DNA of 64,000 nucleotides from an uncultured Lachnospiraceae bacterium. GTDB taxonomy: Bacteria > Bacillota > Clostridia > Lachnospirales > Lachnospiraceae. Each line of letters opens with the position of its first letter. Position 1 is the first letter of the stretch. The notes under the pieces are model-generated. The model did not search any database. It was given only the letters and a program-made list of their open reading frames with translations, and had not been told where the DNA came from. Below are positions 35,157 through 44,641 of this stretch, in pieces. The stretch is taken from contig CAJTMB010000014.1 of NCBI GenBank assembly GCA_910577105.1, forward strand, positions 8,869 through 72,868, in the 5' to 3' direction. The position numbers and the translations under genes were made by a program.

Positions 35157-35693
35157 ATGGGAAGACCAACAACAAAAACAGACTTATTAAGCTCTGCCGC
35201 TGCAAACTATGACAAACTGAACACCCTTATTTCGGAATTGACCGAACGGGAACTGGCTGCGCCTTTTGATTTTTCAGGCGATGAAAAAAAGAAAGAGGCT
35301 CATTGGAAAAGGGATAAAAATCTCAGGGATGTGCTCGTCCATCTCTATGAATGGCATGGGCTGCTGCTTTGCTGGGTACATGCCAATCTAAGCGGTGAGG
35401 ATAAACCTTTTATTCCAAAGCCTTATAACTGGAAAACCTACGGGGACATGAATGTGGAGTTTTGGAAAAAGCATCAAAACACATCTCTTGACGATGCAAA
35501 AGCGATGCTGCAAAAGTCCCATTCCGAAATTATGAAGCTGGCGGAAACCTTTTCAAACGAAGAACTGTTTTCCAAAGGCATGTATCAGTGGGTGGGCGGA
35601 AGCACCTTAGGCTCCTATTTTGTCAGCGTCACGGCAAGCCACTATGACTGGGCCATGAAGAAAATCAAGGCACACAGGAAAAATTGTGCCTGA
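35157..35693 (+). CDS. ClbS/DfsB family four-helix bundle protein (DUF1706)
   Basis: A 178-residue protein of the DinB-like ClbS/DfsB family: start GRPTTKTDLL, then VLVHLYEWHGLLLCW and TYGDMNVEFWKKHQ. ClbS hydrolyses the cyclopropane warhead of colibactin and protects the producer's DNA. Homologues in non-producers may protect bystander gut bacteria. No polyketide synthase genes are visible here. The start at 35157 follows AAAGGA. It lies 79 bp after the WYL regulator. Confidence 0.88.
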   Translation: MGRPTTKTDLLSSAAANYDKLNTLISELTERELAAPFDFSGDEKKKEAHWKRDKNLRDVLVHLYEWHGLLLCWVHANLSGEDKPFIPKPYNWKTYGDMNVEFWKKHQNTSLDDAKAMLQKSHSEIMKLAETFSNEELFSKGMYQWVGGSTLGSYFVSVTASHYDWAMKKIKAHRKNCA

Positions 35694-35738
35694 CGGCAGC
35701 CGGTACATGGTTTAATATGAAAAATGAAAAAACAAGTA

Positions 35739-35777
35739 AAACAGGCAGCCGCCATACCGGTAACTGCCTGTTTTTAT
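35739..35777. terminator. Rho-independent terminator between clbS-like gene and clpB
   Basis: AAACAGGCAG pairs with CTGCCTGTTT around a 15-base loop, followed by T5 and ATTT. The reverse side also has A-rich sequence, so it may serve both convergent genes. Confidence 0.85.
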
Positions 35778-35793
35778 TTACGGGTATATGATT

Positions 35794-38379
35794 TTATCTT
35801 CCCACGCCTGCCGAGAGCGCGCCGTTTTCCACGTCAATCCTGATGGTATCCCCTTCCCTCACCCGGTCGGATAATATCAGCTTCGCCGAAAGGGTTTCCA
35901 CATGCTTCTGGATATAACGCTTTAACGGACGGGCGCCGTATACCGGGTCATACGCATTGTCCACGATAAACTGCTTCGCCGCGTCGGAAAGCTCCACCTT
36001 AAGCTCCCTGTCTGAAAGCCTCCTGTTTAAGTCAGCCAGAATCAGGTTCACAATGCCGCCGATATTTTCTTTCGTCAACGGTTTAAACAAAATGGTTTCA
36101 TCCAGACGGTTCAAAAATTCCGGCCGGAAATGGTTGCGCAAATCTGCAAGCACAAGCTGCTCCGCTTCAGGCCTTATGGAACCGTCCTCCCCGATACCAT
36201 CCAAAAGATACTGGGCGCCGATATTGGAGGTCATTATCAGAATGGTATTTTTAAAGTCCACCGTACGACCCTGCGAGTCGGTGATGCGTCCGTCATCCAG
36301 CACCTGCAAAAGCACATTGAACACATCCGGGTGCGCTTTTTCTATCTCATCAAAGAGCACAACGGAATAGGGTTTCCTTCTGACTGCCTCGGTCAACTGT
36401 CCGCCTTCCTCATAGCCCACATATCCGGGAGGCGCCCCAAGCAGGCGGGATACGGAGTATTTCTCCATATACTCGCTCATGTCAATACGGACGATATTGC
36501 CCTCGTCGTCAAAAAGCGCCTGTGCAAGAGCCTTTGCCAGTTCTGTTTTGCCCACGCCGGTCGGTCCCAAAAACAGGAAGGAACCGATGGGCTTTGTAGG
36601 GTCTTTAATCCCTGCTTTGGAGCGCATAATGGCCTCGGACACCTTGGTGACGCCTTCGTCCTGCCCCACTACCCGCCTGTGCAGTTCCTCATCCAGATGC
36701 AGGGTTTTGTTTCTCTCGCTTTCCGTCAGCTTCGCAACCGGAATACCTGTCCACCGGGAAATAATCCGGGCAATTTCTTCCTCCGACACACTCTCATGCA
36801 CCAAAGAAAGCTCCCTGTTCTTTACCTGTTCCTCCTCTGTTTCAAGCTGCTTTTTCAGGGCGGGAAGCCTGCCGTAGGAAAGCTCCGCCGCCTTCTCCAA
36901 ATTGCCTTCCCGCTGCGCAATCTGTATCTGGCCGTTGATGGCCTCTATCTCCTCACGCAGCTTGGAAAGTTTGTCTACGGATGCCTTTTCGTTGTCCCAC
37001 TGTGCCTTCTTGCCGGAAAATTCTTCTTTCCACTCCGCAAGCTCCTTTTGCAGGTTCTCCAATCTTTCTTGACTGAGCCGGTCATCCTCTTTTTTGAGGG
37101 CTGCCTCCTCTATCTCCATCTGCATAATTTTGCGCTGTAGTTCATCCAGTTCCGTGGGCATGGAATCCAGCTCGGTCTTGATGAGCGCGCATGCCTCGTC
37201 CACAAGGTCAATGGCCTTATCCGGCAGAAAACGGTCGGAGATATAGCGGTTTGACAAAACGGCGGCGCTCACAAGGGCGTTATCCATAATCTTCACACCG
37301 TGGTACACCTCATAGCGCTCCTTCAATCCCCTCAGAATGGAAATGGTGTCTTCCACGGTGGGTTCCTCCACCATGACAGGCTGGAAACGGCGCTCCAGAG
37401 CAGCGTCCTTTTCTATATACTGCCTGTATTCATCCAGCGTGGTGGCGCCGATGCAGTGCAGCTCCCCGCGGGCCAGCATGGGTTTTAACATATTGCCTGC
37501 GTCCAGCGCGCCGTCCGTCTTGCCCGCGCCCACGATGGTATGCAGCTCATCGATGAACAGGATAATCTGTCCGTCGCTTTTTTTGACTTCCTCCAAAACC
37601 GCTTTTAAACGCTCTTCAAACTCGCCCCTGTATTTGGCGCCTGCCACAAGCGCGCCCATATCCAGTGCAAAAATCTTTTTTTCCTTCAAGCCCTGTGGGA
37701 CATCCCCCCGCACAATACGCTGGGCAAGCCCTTCCACCACGGCGGTTTTACCCACGCCGGGCTCCCCGATTAAAACCGGATTGTTTTTGGTTTTTCGGGA
37801 AAGGATGCGGATAACGTTGCGGATTTCATTGTCGCGGCCGATAACCGGGTCAAGCTTCTGCTCCCTTGCCTTTTCCACCAAATCCTGCCCGTATTTTGCC
37901 AGCGTGTCATAGGTGGCCTCCGGGTTATCGCTTGTAACCCTCTGATTGCCCCTTACGGTGGAAAGCGCCTGCAAAAAACGCTCCCTTGTAATGCCGTATT
38001 CCTTAAAAATATCTTTTATTGCCTTATTCGGGTGCTGTATCATGGCTAAAAACAAGTGCTCCACGGACACATACTCATCGCCCAGACGTTTTGCCTCATC
38101 CTCCGCAGACAATAACGCCTTGTTTAAGTCCGCCCCCACATGGAGCTCGCCGCCCTGCACCTTCACCCGTTTTCTCAGCGCTTCCTCCACGCGGTTGCAA
38201 AAATGCTCTTTCTGGATTTCCATTTTTTCAATCAGCTTTAAAATCAGGCTGTCCTCTATCGTCAGAAGGCTGTAGAGCAAATGCTCCTGCTCAATCTCCT
38301 GATTGCCGTATTCATAAGCCAGCTTCTGGCAGCCTTCCACAGCTTCCATTGACTTTTGCGTAAATTTAGAAATATTCAT
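35794..38379 (-). CDS. clpB: ATP-dependent disaggregase ClpB
   Basis: An 861-residue Hsp100 chaperone: N-domain with double Clp_N repeat (1-145), AAA-1 with Walker A GEPGVGKT (about 205), long coiled-coil middle domain (about 400-525), AAA-2 with GPTGVGKT (about 600) and the C-terminal D2-small domain. It lacks the ClpP-binding loop of ClpA and ClpC. It works with DnaK to rescue aggregated proteins. No CIRCE or CtsR box is evident upstream. The likely promoter is 200 bp upstream, so the mRNA leader contains foldback copy C. Confidence 0.98.
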   Translation of the reverse strand: MNISKFTQKSMEAVEGCQKLAYEYGNQEIEQEHLLYSLLTIEDSLILKLIEKMEIQKEHFCNRVEEALRKRVKVQGGELHVGADLNKALLSAEDEAKRLGDEYVSVEHLFLAMIQHPNKAIKDIFKEYGITRERFLQALSTVRGNQRVTSDNPEATYDTLAKYGQDLVEKAREQKLDPVIGRDNEIRNVIRILSRKTKNNPVLIGEPGVGKTAVVEGLAQRIVRGDVPQGLKEKKIFALDMGALVAGAKYRGEFEERLKAVLEEVKKSDGQIILFIDELHTIVGAGKTDGALDAGNMLKPMLARGELHCIGATTLDEYRQYIEKDAALERRFQPVMVEEPTVEDTISILRGLKERYEVYHGVKIMDNALVSAAVLSNRYISDRFLPDKAIDLVDEACALIKTELDSMPTELDELQRKIMQMEIEEAALKKEDDRLSQERLENLQKELAEWKEEFSGKKAQWDNEKASVDKLSKLREEIEAINGQIQIAQREGNLEKAAELSYGRLPALKKQLETEEEQVKNRELSLVHESVSEEEIARIISRWTGIPVAKLTESERNKTLHLDEELHRRVVGQDEGVTKVSEAIMRSKAGIKDPTKPIGSFLFLGPTGVGKTELAKALAQALFDDEGNIVRIDMSEYMEKYSVSRLLGAPPGYVGYEEGGQLTEAVRRKPYSVVLFDEIEKAHPDVFNVLLQVLDDGRITDSQGRTVDFKNTILIMTSNIGAQYLLDGIGEDGSIRPEAEQLVLADLRNHFRPEFLNRLDETILFKPLTKENIGGIVNLILADLNRRLSDRELKVELSDAAKQFIVDNAYDPVYGARPLKRYIQKHVETLSAKLILSDRVREGDTIRIDVENGALSAGVGR

Positions 38380-38403
38380 AATGACTGCCTCCTTATTCTG
38401 ATT

Positions 38404-38560
38404 CCGGATATGGCAAGGGTGGGGGCAGGCGGCATACAGGTATCTGCCGGGGGACGCTTGCGCTCTTAAAAAGGCGTAGCGGTACTAGAAGGACCGACGC
38501 CTTTTTAACGCCCCCTTACAGATACCTGTCTGCCGCCTGCCCTGCTCTTTCCATATGCGG
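38404..38560 (+). repeat. Foldback element, copy C (form II, shortened apex)
   Basis: Arms 38423-38445 and 38520-38542 pair with one mismatch, and weaker pairing extends to 38404 and 38560. Core: GGGGGACG, CTTGCGCTC, stem TTAAAAAGGCGT/ACGCCTTTTTAA, AGCGGTACTAG, AAGGACC. Relative to copies A and B the stem has a compensated ACA/TGT to AAA/TTT change, and the apical hairpin is missing. It lies 24 bp upstream of clpB, inside its probable leader. Confidence 0.85.
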
Positions 38561-38581
38561 AAGTCTTTTTGTTCTAGTGAT

Positions 38582-38609
38582 AATATAACACAGGGAACAA
38601 TAAAATCAA
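38582..38609 (-). promoter_or_regulatory. Probable clpB promoter
   Basis: TTGATT (38609-38604), 16-bp spacer, TATATT (38587-38582) on the minus strand. No better promoter lies between the foldback copy and the clpB start, so the hairpin would be transcribed in the leader. Confidence 0.55.
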
Positions 38610-38687
38610 TATACAAATTATAAACATTTTCTAAAACTTTATCCTATATATTATAGTAACCGGATTTTGAAAACAAATGAGGTATTT

Positions 38688-40010
38688 ATGGCTGCTGCCC
38701 TTTTTTCTTTTTTTGAAAAAATAAACGCGTTTCTCTGGAACGGTCCCGTAATTGTGATTTTGTCCGCCGCGCACTTATTCTTTACTTTTAAGCTGCTACC
38801 GCAACGACATACTTTTCGTGCCATCAGGCTTTCCGTAGCGCCGGATAAGGATGCCCCCAAAAAAGGCTTAAGCGGTTTTGCCACGCTGGCAACGACCCTT
38901 GCCGCCACTCTGGGTACGGGGAATATTGTGGGGGTCTCCACCGCCATTGCGCTCGGCGGGCCCGGCGCTTTGTTCTGGTGCTTCCTCACCGGGCTGTTCG
39001 GCATGGCAACCACCTATGCGGAATGCTTTTTAAGCTGCATGTACCGGAAAAGAAACCCCGACGGCACCAGCGTGGGCGGGCCCATGTATGTGCTGGAGCA
39101 TGGGCTGAAAAGTAAGTTTATGGGCAAATTTTACGCTCTCTGCGTAGTCTGCGCCGCCATCGGCGCAGGCTGCACCACACAGTCTTCCGCCATCGCCGAT
39201 GCCGCATACTCTACATGGAAGCTTTCTCCCCATATCATCGGCATCGCGGCTGCCGTACTTACAGGCATGGTGATTTTGGGCGGCGTCAAAAGCATTGGAA
39301 GCTTTTGTACCCGGCTCGTCCCCCCTTTGAGTTTTCTTTATATGGGGGCCTGCGTGTTCCTGATGTGGATGAACCGTGACTTCCTGCTGCCCTCATTACA
39401 GCTTGTATTGTCTTCCGCCTTTACGGGACGCGCTACAGGGGGTGGATTTGTGGGCAGCACGTTTTTGGTTGCCGCACGCTTCGGCATTGCAAGGGGGCTT
39501 TTTACCAACGAAGCCGGTATCGGCACTGCCGCCATCACCGCCGGCGCGTCCGGCACCGAAGCCCCCGAAAAACAGGCCCTGATTTCCATGACCGCCGTTT
39601 TCTGGGATACCATTGTGATGTGTACGCTGACCGGTTTTACCATCATAAGCAGTATGCTTGCCCATCCGGGCAGTGCTGCAGGTTACACGGATGCGGGCCT
39701 TACCAGCGCTGCTTTTGCCTTTCTCCCTCTGGGCGGCAATGCCTTTTTAACCCTCTCCCTGATTGCCTTCGCCCTTGCCACCCTGGTGGGATGGTGTTAT
39801 CTGGGTGAAAAAGGAGTGGCTTACCTGTTTGGAGAAACAGGCGTCCACTCCTACCATCTTGTTTATATTGTTATGATTTACATAGGGGCGGTAATCCCCA
39901 TGAACCTGGTCTGGGGATTCACCGACCTCATCAATGCCATTATGGTATTTCCCAACGCGCTCTGCCTCTTTATCCTGTTTAAGCGCATTAAGAAACCTAT
40001 CTGCCGGTAA
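38688..40010 (+). CDS. Sodium:alanine (AGCS) family symporter
   Basis: A 440-residue transporter with 10-11 hydrophobic segments. Family signatures: LATTLAATLGTGNIVGVSTAI, GGPGALFWCFLTGLFGMAT (the AGCS region) and FTNEAGIGTAAITAG. It imports alanine or glycine with sodium. The start at 38688 follows GAGG; an in-frame TTG seven codons earlier lacks a site. It diverges from clpB. Confidence 0.92.
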   Translation: MAAALFSFFEKINAFLWNGPVIVILSAAHLFFTFKLLPQRHTFRAIRLSVAPDKDAPKKGLSGFATLATTLAATLGTGNIVGVSTAIALGGPGALFWCFLTGLFGMATTYAECFLSCMYRKRNPDGTSVGGPMYVLEHGLKSKFMGKFYALCVVCAAIGAGCTTQSSAIADAAYSTWKLSPHIIGIAAAVLTGMVILGGVKSIGSFCTRLVPPLSFLYMGACVFLMWMNRDFLLPSLQLVLSSAFTGRATGGGFVGSTFLVAARFGIARGLFTNEAGIGTAAITAGASGTEAPEKQALISMTAVFWDTIVMCTLTGFTIISSMLAHPGSAAGYTDAGLTSAAFAFLPLGGNAFLTLSLIAFALATLVGWCYLGEKGVAYLFGETGVHSYHLVYIVMIYIGAVIPMNLVWGFTDLINAIMVFPNALCLFILFKRIKKPICR

Positions 40011-40032
40011 AAACATGCATTACCATTGTTCA

Positions 40033-41034
40033 TCAGGCGGAATCCCGCTTCACAATGCTGCAGGAAAGACGGATGAGGCTTCCGTTCTCATCCTCTTTTA
40101 ACATTTTTAACAGGCTTTGTACAGCCACCGCACCCTGCTCTTCAAAATTGGTTCTGATGGTAGTCAGGGCAGGCTGTATATACCGGCAGAGTTCCATATC
40201 GTCACAGCCCATAACCTTAACCACGTCCGGAACGGGGATTCCCGCACCCCCAAATGCCTCCATGCATCCTATGGCGCTTAAATCGTTGACGGCAAATACC
40301 GCCTGTGGCAGCTTTTCGTCATCCCATTTGCCTGCCAGCTTTTCCAAAAAAGAACCGACAGCGTCAAACGTGGTCTTCCGCTCAAAATTGCCCTGCCATA
40401 CAAACTCTTCCTGCAGCACAATGTCATGCTCCGCCAAAGCATCCCGAAATCCCCTGCCGCGCTCCCGGCTGTCGTATTTTTCGGGTCCGTCCACAAAGCC
40501 AAACCTGCGGATACCCCGCCCAAGCAGATATTCCGCAGCCATCCTGCCTGCATCGTAAGAGTCAAAAAAGACCCCTGCCTGATATGGTCCGGCTATTTCC
40601 CTGTTCAAATATACAACAGGAATACCTGCCTCCTGCAACATTTCCTCCTGTTCCTTGGAAAGGATATTGTGCACAATGATTGCTCCGTCCACCCTGCGTC
40701 CCAGCAGGTTTCCCATAACGGAATCCTGCTGCCTGCTGACAAATACATTCAATTCGTAGCCGTTTGCAGCACACTGTCTGGCCATGGAGTCTGTCAATGC
40801 GCCCATATAAGCGCCCCCCATATAATCCACAAACAACCCTATGACTTTTGTGGCCTGGGATTTTAAGTTCCTGCCGTTTAAGTTTGGAATATAGTGCAGT
40901 CTTTCGGCTACCTGAAGGATATGCGCCTTCGTGTCAGGATGCAGCACATCCACTCCGTTTAAGGCGTTGGAAACGGTGGAAATGGACACACCCGCTTCCC
41001 TCGCCACATCTTTAATCGTTACTTTCCCCATCAT
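40033..41034 (-). CDS. LacI family transcriptional regulator
   Basis: A 333-residue repressor: N-terminal HTH (TIKDVAREAGVSISTVSNALNG) with hinge helix, then a periplasmic-binding-like sugar domain (VIGLFVDYMGGAYMGAL, VYLNREIAGPY, AVFAVNDLSAIGCM). The start codon shares a base with the GH3 stop (TAATG), so it is co-translated with the glycosidase it probably controls. The likely operator is the AT-rich palindrome with central CG at 43878-43893. The inducer is presumably a product of the GH3 enzyme. Confidence 0.93.
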   Translation of the reverse strand: MMGKVTIKDVAREAGVSISTVSNALNGVDVLHPDTKAHILQVAERLHYIPNLNGRNLKSQATKVIGLFVDYMGGAYMGALTDSMARQCAANGYELNVFVSRQQDSVMGNLLGRRVDGAIIVHNILSKEQEEMLQEAGIPVVYLNREIAGPYQAGVFFDSYDAGRMAAEYLLGRGIRRFGFVDGPEKYDSRERGRGFRDALAEHDIVLQEEFVWQGNFERKTTFDAVGSFLEKLAGKWDDEKLPQAVFAVNDLSAIGCMEAFGGAGIPVPDVVKVMGCDDMELCRYIQPALTTIRTNFEEQGAVAVQSLLKMLKEDENGSLIRLSCSIVKRDSA

Positions 41035-43826
41035 TACTTTTCCGAATCCCTTGTAAATTCTATAAAGGAGATTTCAATGCCCGGCTTTACGTGATGCAGG
41101 GACATCTCATACAACCCTTCCTTCAGTTCCACCTTTGCCACGCGCTGCGACATCCATCTGCCAAAAGTACCGTTGGTCTGTACATCCGCCGCCTTCCTGC
41201 CATTTAAGCATATCTGGCTAAGCATCTGCGCCCTGTCGCTTTGCGTGGACCTCAGACATACATTGATATTATATATGCCGCCGTTTTCGACTTTGAGGAA
41301 AATGCTTTCTTTCTCCAGCCTGCCTTCTCCGGCATCCACCTTCCCGATTACCTGTACCATCTTTGATTCCTGACCTTCTTTTGTCATTGGCTCAAAGATT
41401 TCCGGTATTACCTGCTTAATTTTCCTGCCGGCAGCAGGTGAAGCAAGCAGAAAGCGTAAAATATTCATAACGCACCGCTGTAATTCCCCGATAGTCAGTC
41501 TGCCTTCCGCAACCGCGCTTTCCGTATCGTCTCCTACCGCATTGACGGCAGCGCCGTTGTTGTTCACTACCATGAATAAATCATTTTGGGCACGGAGCAT
41601 GGCTGCCGTGTTTCTGACATCCGCCTTCCCTGCATGGATGGCATCATTCATACTGGACCACCAGTCCGTCATGACAAGACCGTCAAAACCCCATTCTTCC
41701 CTTAAAATCGTAGTAGTCAAATCATAATGGGAGGCTGCCTGATAACTGTTAACCGGATTATAAGAAGTCATCACCGCACGGCTTCCTCCTTCTTTTACAG
41801 CAATTTCATATCCTCGCAAATAAATTTCCCGAAGCGCGCGCTCCGAAATTACGGCTTCCACCGTACGTCTGGCCTTTTCCTGGCTGTTGCACGCATAATG
41901 CTTCATGGTACCCATCGTTCCGGCTCTGTCAAGCCCCCTCTCACAGGCAGCTGCAAACATCCCCGTCACATAAGGGTCTTCGGAAAAATATTCAAAATTT
42001 CTGCCGTTTAATGCATGTCTGTGGATGTTGATGCCGGGACCCAGCAACGTATCAATGTCATTTTGTACCAGTTCTTTTCCTTCCAGATAAAAAAGTTCTT
42101 CCATCAACTCCGTGTTGAAGCTGCATGCCAGCAGTGTACCGATGGGAAGCTGGGTTGCTTTCTCGCCTGTATCCATACGAAGCCCGGAAGGACCGTCCGC
42201 CGCGCATCCTGCAGGGATTCCCCTTGCTGTGAGTTCCTCCGTAATGCCGCCAAAAGCTGCTGCCGTACCCGGCGTTACCTTGGCGCTGCACATTCCTTCA
42301 CCGCGCACAAGGACTGCCATTTCCGGTACGGATAGCTGTGCCGTAAACTCCTCCAATGTTGCCCTTCCCTCTTTTACGTCCTGAAACAGGATATCCTGTC
42401 TGTCGGTGGAAGGAAGCGGCGTGGGAAGATTTTCCATAATCCGTTTACCCAAATCAAAAGTACGCTGCGGTACGGCTTCATAAGCAATCCGGTATGTCCC
42501 GTCTTCTTTCTTTTCCGGTTTCATCCTCTGAAAAGCTCTTACCGGTGAAGCGGCTTCACGCAACTGTTCCACTACCACGGTTTCCTTTAACACAAACGGC
42601 GCTTCACCCGCTGCCAGCGCTTCTTTTGTGTTACGGCAGTCCTCACCCACATGGAAACGGTATGCGCCCGCTTCCAGAACATAACAGGACTTGTGACCTG
42701 TCACGCCGCCGTCATCATAGGATGCAAATCTTTTCACCTTTGTATCTATAGTAAGCGTACAGGATTCGCCGGGCTGTAACTCTTTTGTTTTGGCAAATCC
42801 CACAAGCGCCCTTTTAGGCTGTCCCAGCCTGCCCTGCGGCGCCTCCACATATACCTGAAGCACTTCTTTGCCGGGATAACTTCCCGTATTTCTGACTTCT
42901 GTTTCTATCAGTACACTGCCGTCCTTTCCTTCCCCTTTCAATTCCACATTTTTGATATCCCATGCAAATGTGGTATAAGACAAACCGAAGCCGAAAGGAA
43001 ACATGACCTTTTCAGGGCAAAAAGTTTCAAAATATCGGTAGCCCACATAAATATCTTCTTCATATATATTGCACAGCTTATCACCGTAATTTGCATGTGC
43101 GGGATAATCTTCTATTTTATAGGCAATCGTATCCGTCAGATGCCCGGATGGGGAAACTGCCCCGGCTAAGATATCGGCAGATGCATTTCCGCCTTCCTGT
43201 CCTCCCTGCCAGGTGTAAAGCAGGGCCTTGATGCTGCCGTGGCACCAATCCTCTAAAATCCAATTCATGTCTATGATATTTGACACATTAAAAAGAATGG
43301 CAGTCTGTGAAAAATATTTGGTCACAAGACAAATCATGGCCTCCTCTTCTTTGGTCAGTCTGTAACTGCCGGCCTCATCCGCATTGTCCTGGTCTTCCCC
43401 TGCAGTCCTGCCGATAACGATGAATGCTTTATTGGAAACCCCGGCCGCTTCTTTTACCAAATCGTCAGTCAACGGCATTTCCGCCTGATGCCACGGCTCT
43501 GCCGCCCATCCGCCACCCCCGTTGTCAAAGGGATTTTCTTTTATCCAGTTTTCATACACGCCTGCCAGATGCTCATTGATATGCACATGAGAATACCCAC
43601 GCAATCCTCCCAGAAGATTGGTGGCATACTCCACATTCACTGCACCACCCGAACCTGTGCCGCTCCTGTAATAGTCTGTCTGGCATCTGCCAAACAGTGC
43701 AATATTATCCTCTTCCTTAATCGGCAGCATATTATTTTCATTTTTTAACAATACCATTCCTTCTGCCGCGGCCTTTCTGCACAAAGGCGCCAGTTCCTTT
43801 AAAGGAACACCGATTTTTCCTTCCAT
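41034..43826 (-). CDS. Glycoside hydrolase family 3, domain-permuted
   Basis: A 930-residue cytoplasmic glycosidase with GH3 domains in permuted order. The GH3 C-terminal alpha/beta sandwich comes first (AAAEGMVLLKNENNMLP, TAGEDQDNADEAG), then the fibronectin-III-like domain (about 280-390), then the GH3 (alpha/beta)8 domain (about 480-790) with MKHYACNSQEKAR and nucleophile D721 in VMTDWW. A C-terminal beta region follows (about 840-930). Such permuted enzymes are known as beta-glucosidases in rumen Clostridia. No signal peptide, so it acts on imported oligosaccharides. Start 43826 follows GAGG; an ATG eight codons earlier has no site. Confidence 0.92.
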   Translation of the reverse strand: MEGKIGVPLKELAPLCRKAAAEGMVLLKNENNMLPIKEEDNIALFGRCQTDYYRSGTGSGGAVNVEYATNLLGGLRGYSHVHINEHLAGVYENWIKENPFDNGGGGWAAEPWHQAEMPLTDDLVKEAAGVSNKAFIVIGRTAGEDQDNADEAGSYRLTKEEEAMICLVTKYFSQTAILFNVSNIIDMNWILEDWCHGSIKALLYTWQGGQEGGNASADILAGAVSPSGHLTDTIAYKIEDYPAHANYGDKLCNIYEEDIYVGYRYFETFCPEKVMFPFGFGLSYTTFAWDIKNVELKGEGKDGSVLIETEVRNTGSYPGKEVLQVYVEAPQGRLGQPKRALVGFAKTKELQPGESCTLTIDTKVKRFASYDDGGVTGHKSCYVLEAGAYRFHVGEDCRNTKEALAAGEAPFVLKETVVVEQLREAASPVRAFQRMKPEKKEDGTYRIAYEAVPQRTFDLGKRIMENLPTPLPSTDRQDILFQDVKEGRATLEEFTAQLSVPEMAVLVRGEGMCSAKVTPGTAAAFGGITEELTARGIPAGCAADGPSGLRMDTGEKATQLPIGTLLACSFNTELMEELFYLEGKELVQNDIDTLLGPGINIHRHALNGRNFEYFSEDPYVTGMFAAACERGLDRAGTMGTMKHYACNSQEKARRTVEAVISERALREIYLRGYEIAVKEGGSRAVMTSYNPVNSYQAASHYDLTTTILREEWGFDGLVMTDWWSSMNDAIHAGKADVRNTAAMLRAQNDLFMVVNNNGAAVNAVGDDTESAVAEGRLTIGELQRCVMNILRFLLASPAAGRKIKQVIPEIFEPMTKEGQESKMVQVIGKVDAGEGRLEKESIFLKVENGGIYNINVCLRSTQSDRAQMLSQICLNGRKAADVQTNGTFGRWMSQRVAKVELKEGLYEMSLHHVKPGIEISFIEFTRDSEK

Positions 43827-43877
43827 CCTCTTTACCTCGCATTCTGCCATTTTGTAAAAAACCCCTGTTTTACAGTA

Positions 43878-43928
43878 ATAAAAACGTTTTTATTTTGTAA
43901 GTATAACACATGAAAACAGTATTTGCAA
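43878..43928 (-). promoter_or_regulatory. Promoter and LacI-type operator of the GH3-lacI operon
   Basis: TTGCAA (43928-43923), 17-bp spacer, TATACT (43905-43900) on the minus strand. A perfect 16-bp palindrome, ATAAAAACGTTTTTAT (43878-43893), with the central CG usual for LacI-family sites, lies over the predicted start of transcription. Confidence 0.75.
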
Positions 43929-44074
43929 TCACTCTTTTCAGAATGGTGTTGCTGATAGACATTGCATCCGGCCTCCTTAGTTGCAACTCGATAGCTCTCT
44001 TCGCATAACTGCCAATCAGGTAATGAGTAGGGAAGAAATTGAAATCGTACCCATAATAAAGCAGGAAACGCTGC

Positions 44075-44641
44075 CTATGTATTATGTTGATTTTCAATCC
44101 TATTTTCGATGATGAGACAACAACAAAATACTATTTCAATAATCAGCATAAATATCGCTATAATGGCAGCATTGTAATGCAATCCCAAAATCAAAACTAC
44201 AATCGGTACGATAACCGACAGTATATAGTATGTTTTTGATTGATACAGCCAACCGTAAGGAAATAGATGCGCTCCAAAAACCATTGCATAAACCATCAAC
44301 ATTTTATCCGGTCTGGATGCATATACCCACATTACGATTAAAAGGTAAAATATTTGATTTATCGTAAATATCAGTCCTAATTTTGTAAGGGGATTATCCT
44401 TATTTTGAAAATCCACTCCTATTACTTTAGAGATAAAATAAGCTAATGGAACCAAAGGAGCAGAGCAAAAAAATGTGTATAAGTTTTTGGTTAGAATAGG
44501 CAAAGGCGATATATGAATGACCAAAATCGCCAACCATATAGGGACAGATGCCAGAATAAAAGGCAATCCTCTTTTCTGCTTTTTCCTACAATCTGCTTTT
44601 AATTCCTGCAACGCCACGCATAACCTTTCTTTATCTTTCAT
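44075..44641 (-). CDS. Membrane protein, DUF7010-like, third gene of a LytTR operon
   Basis: A 188-residue protein with five or six hydrophobic segments and an N-terminal charged helix. The stretch MVFGAHLFPYGWLYQSKTYYI resembles DUF7010 membrane proteins of Firmicutes. Function unknown. The start at 44641 follows GGAAAGGAG and overlaps the DUF3021 gene end by 11 bp. It is probably the output or a co-sensor of the LytTR-DUF3021 pair upstream. AT-rich like its neighbours. Confidence 0.78.
   Translation of the reverse strand: MKDKERLCVALQELKADCRKKQKRGLPFILASVPIWLAILVIHISPLPILTKNLYTFFCSAPLVPLAYFISKVIGVDFQNKDNPLTKLGLIFTINQIFYLLIVMWVYASRPDKMLMVYAMVFGAHLFPYGWLYQSKTYYILSVIVPIVVLILGLHYNAAIIAIFMLIIEIVFCCCLIIENRIENQHNT

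Noticed and set aside
36130..37140. Long plus-strand open frame inside clpB
   Set aside because: Antisense shadow of a well conserved ClpB coding region.
38380..38650. CIRCE or CtsR operator upstream of clpB
   Set aside because: Neither the TTAGCACTC inverted repeat nor the CtsR heptad direct repeat is present.
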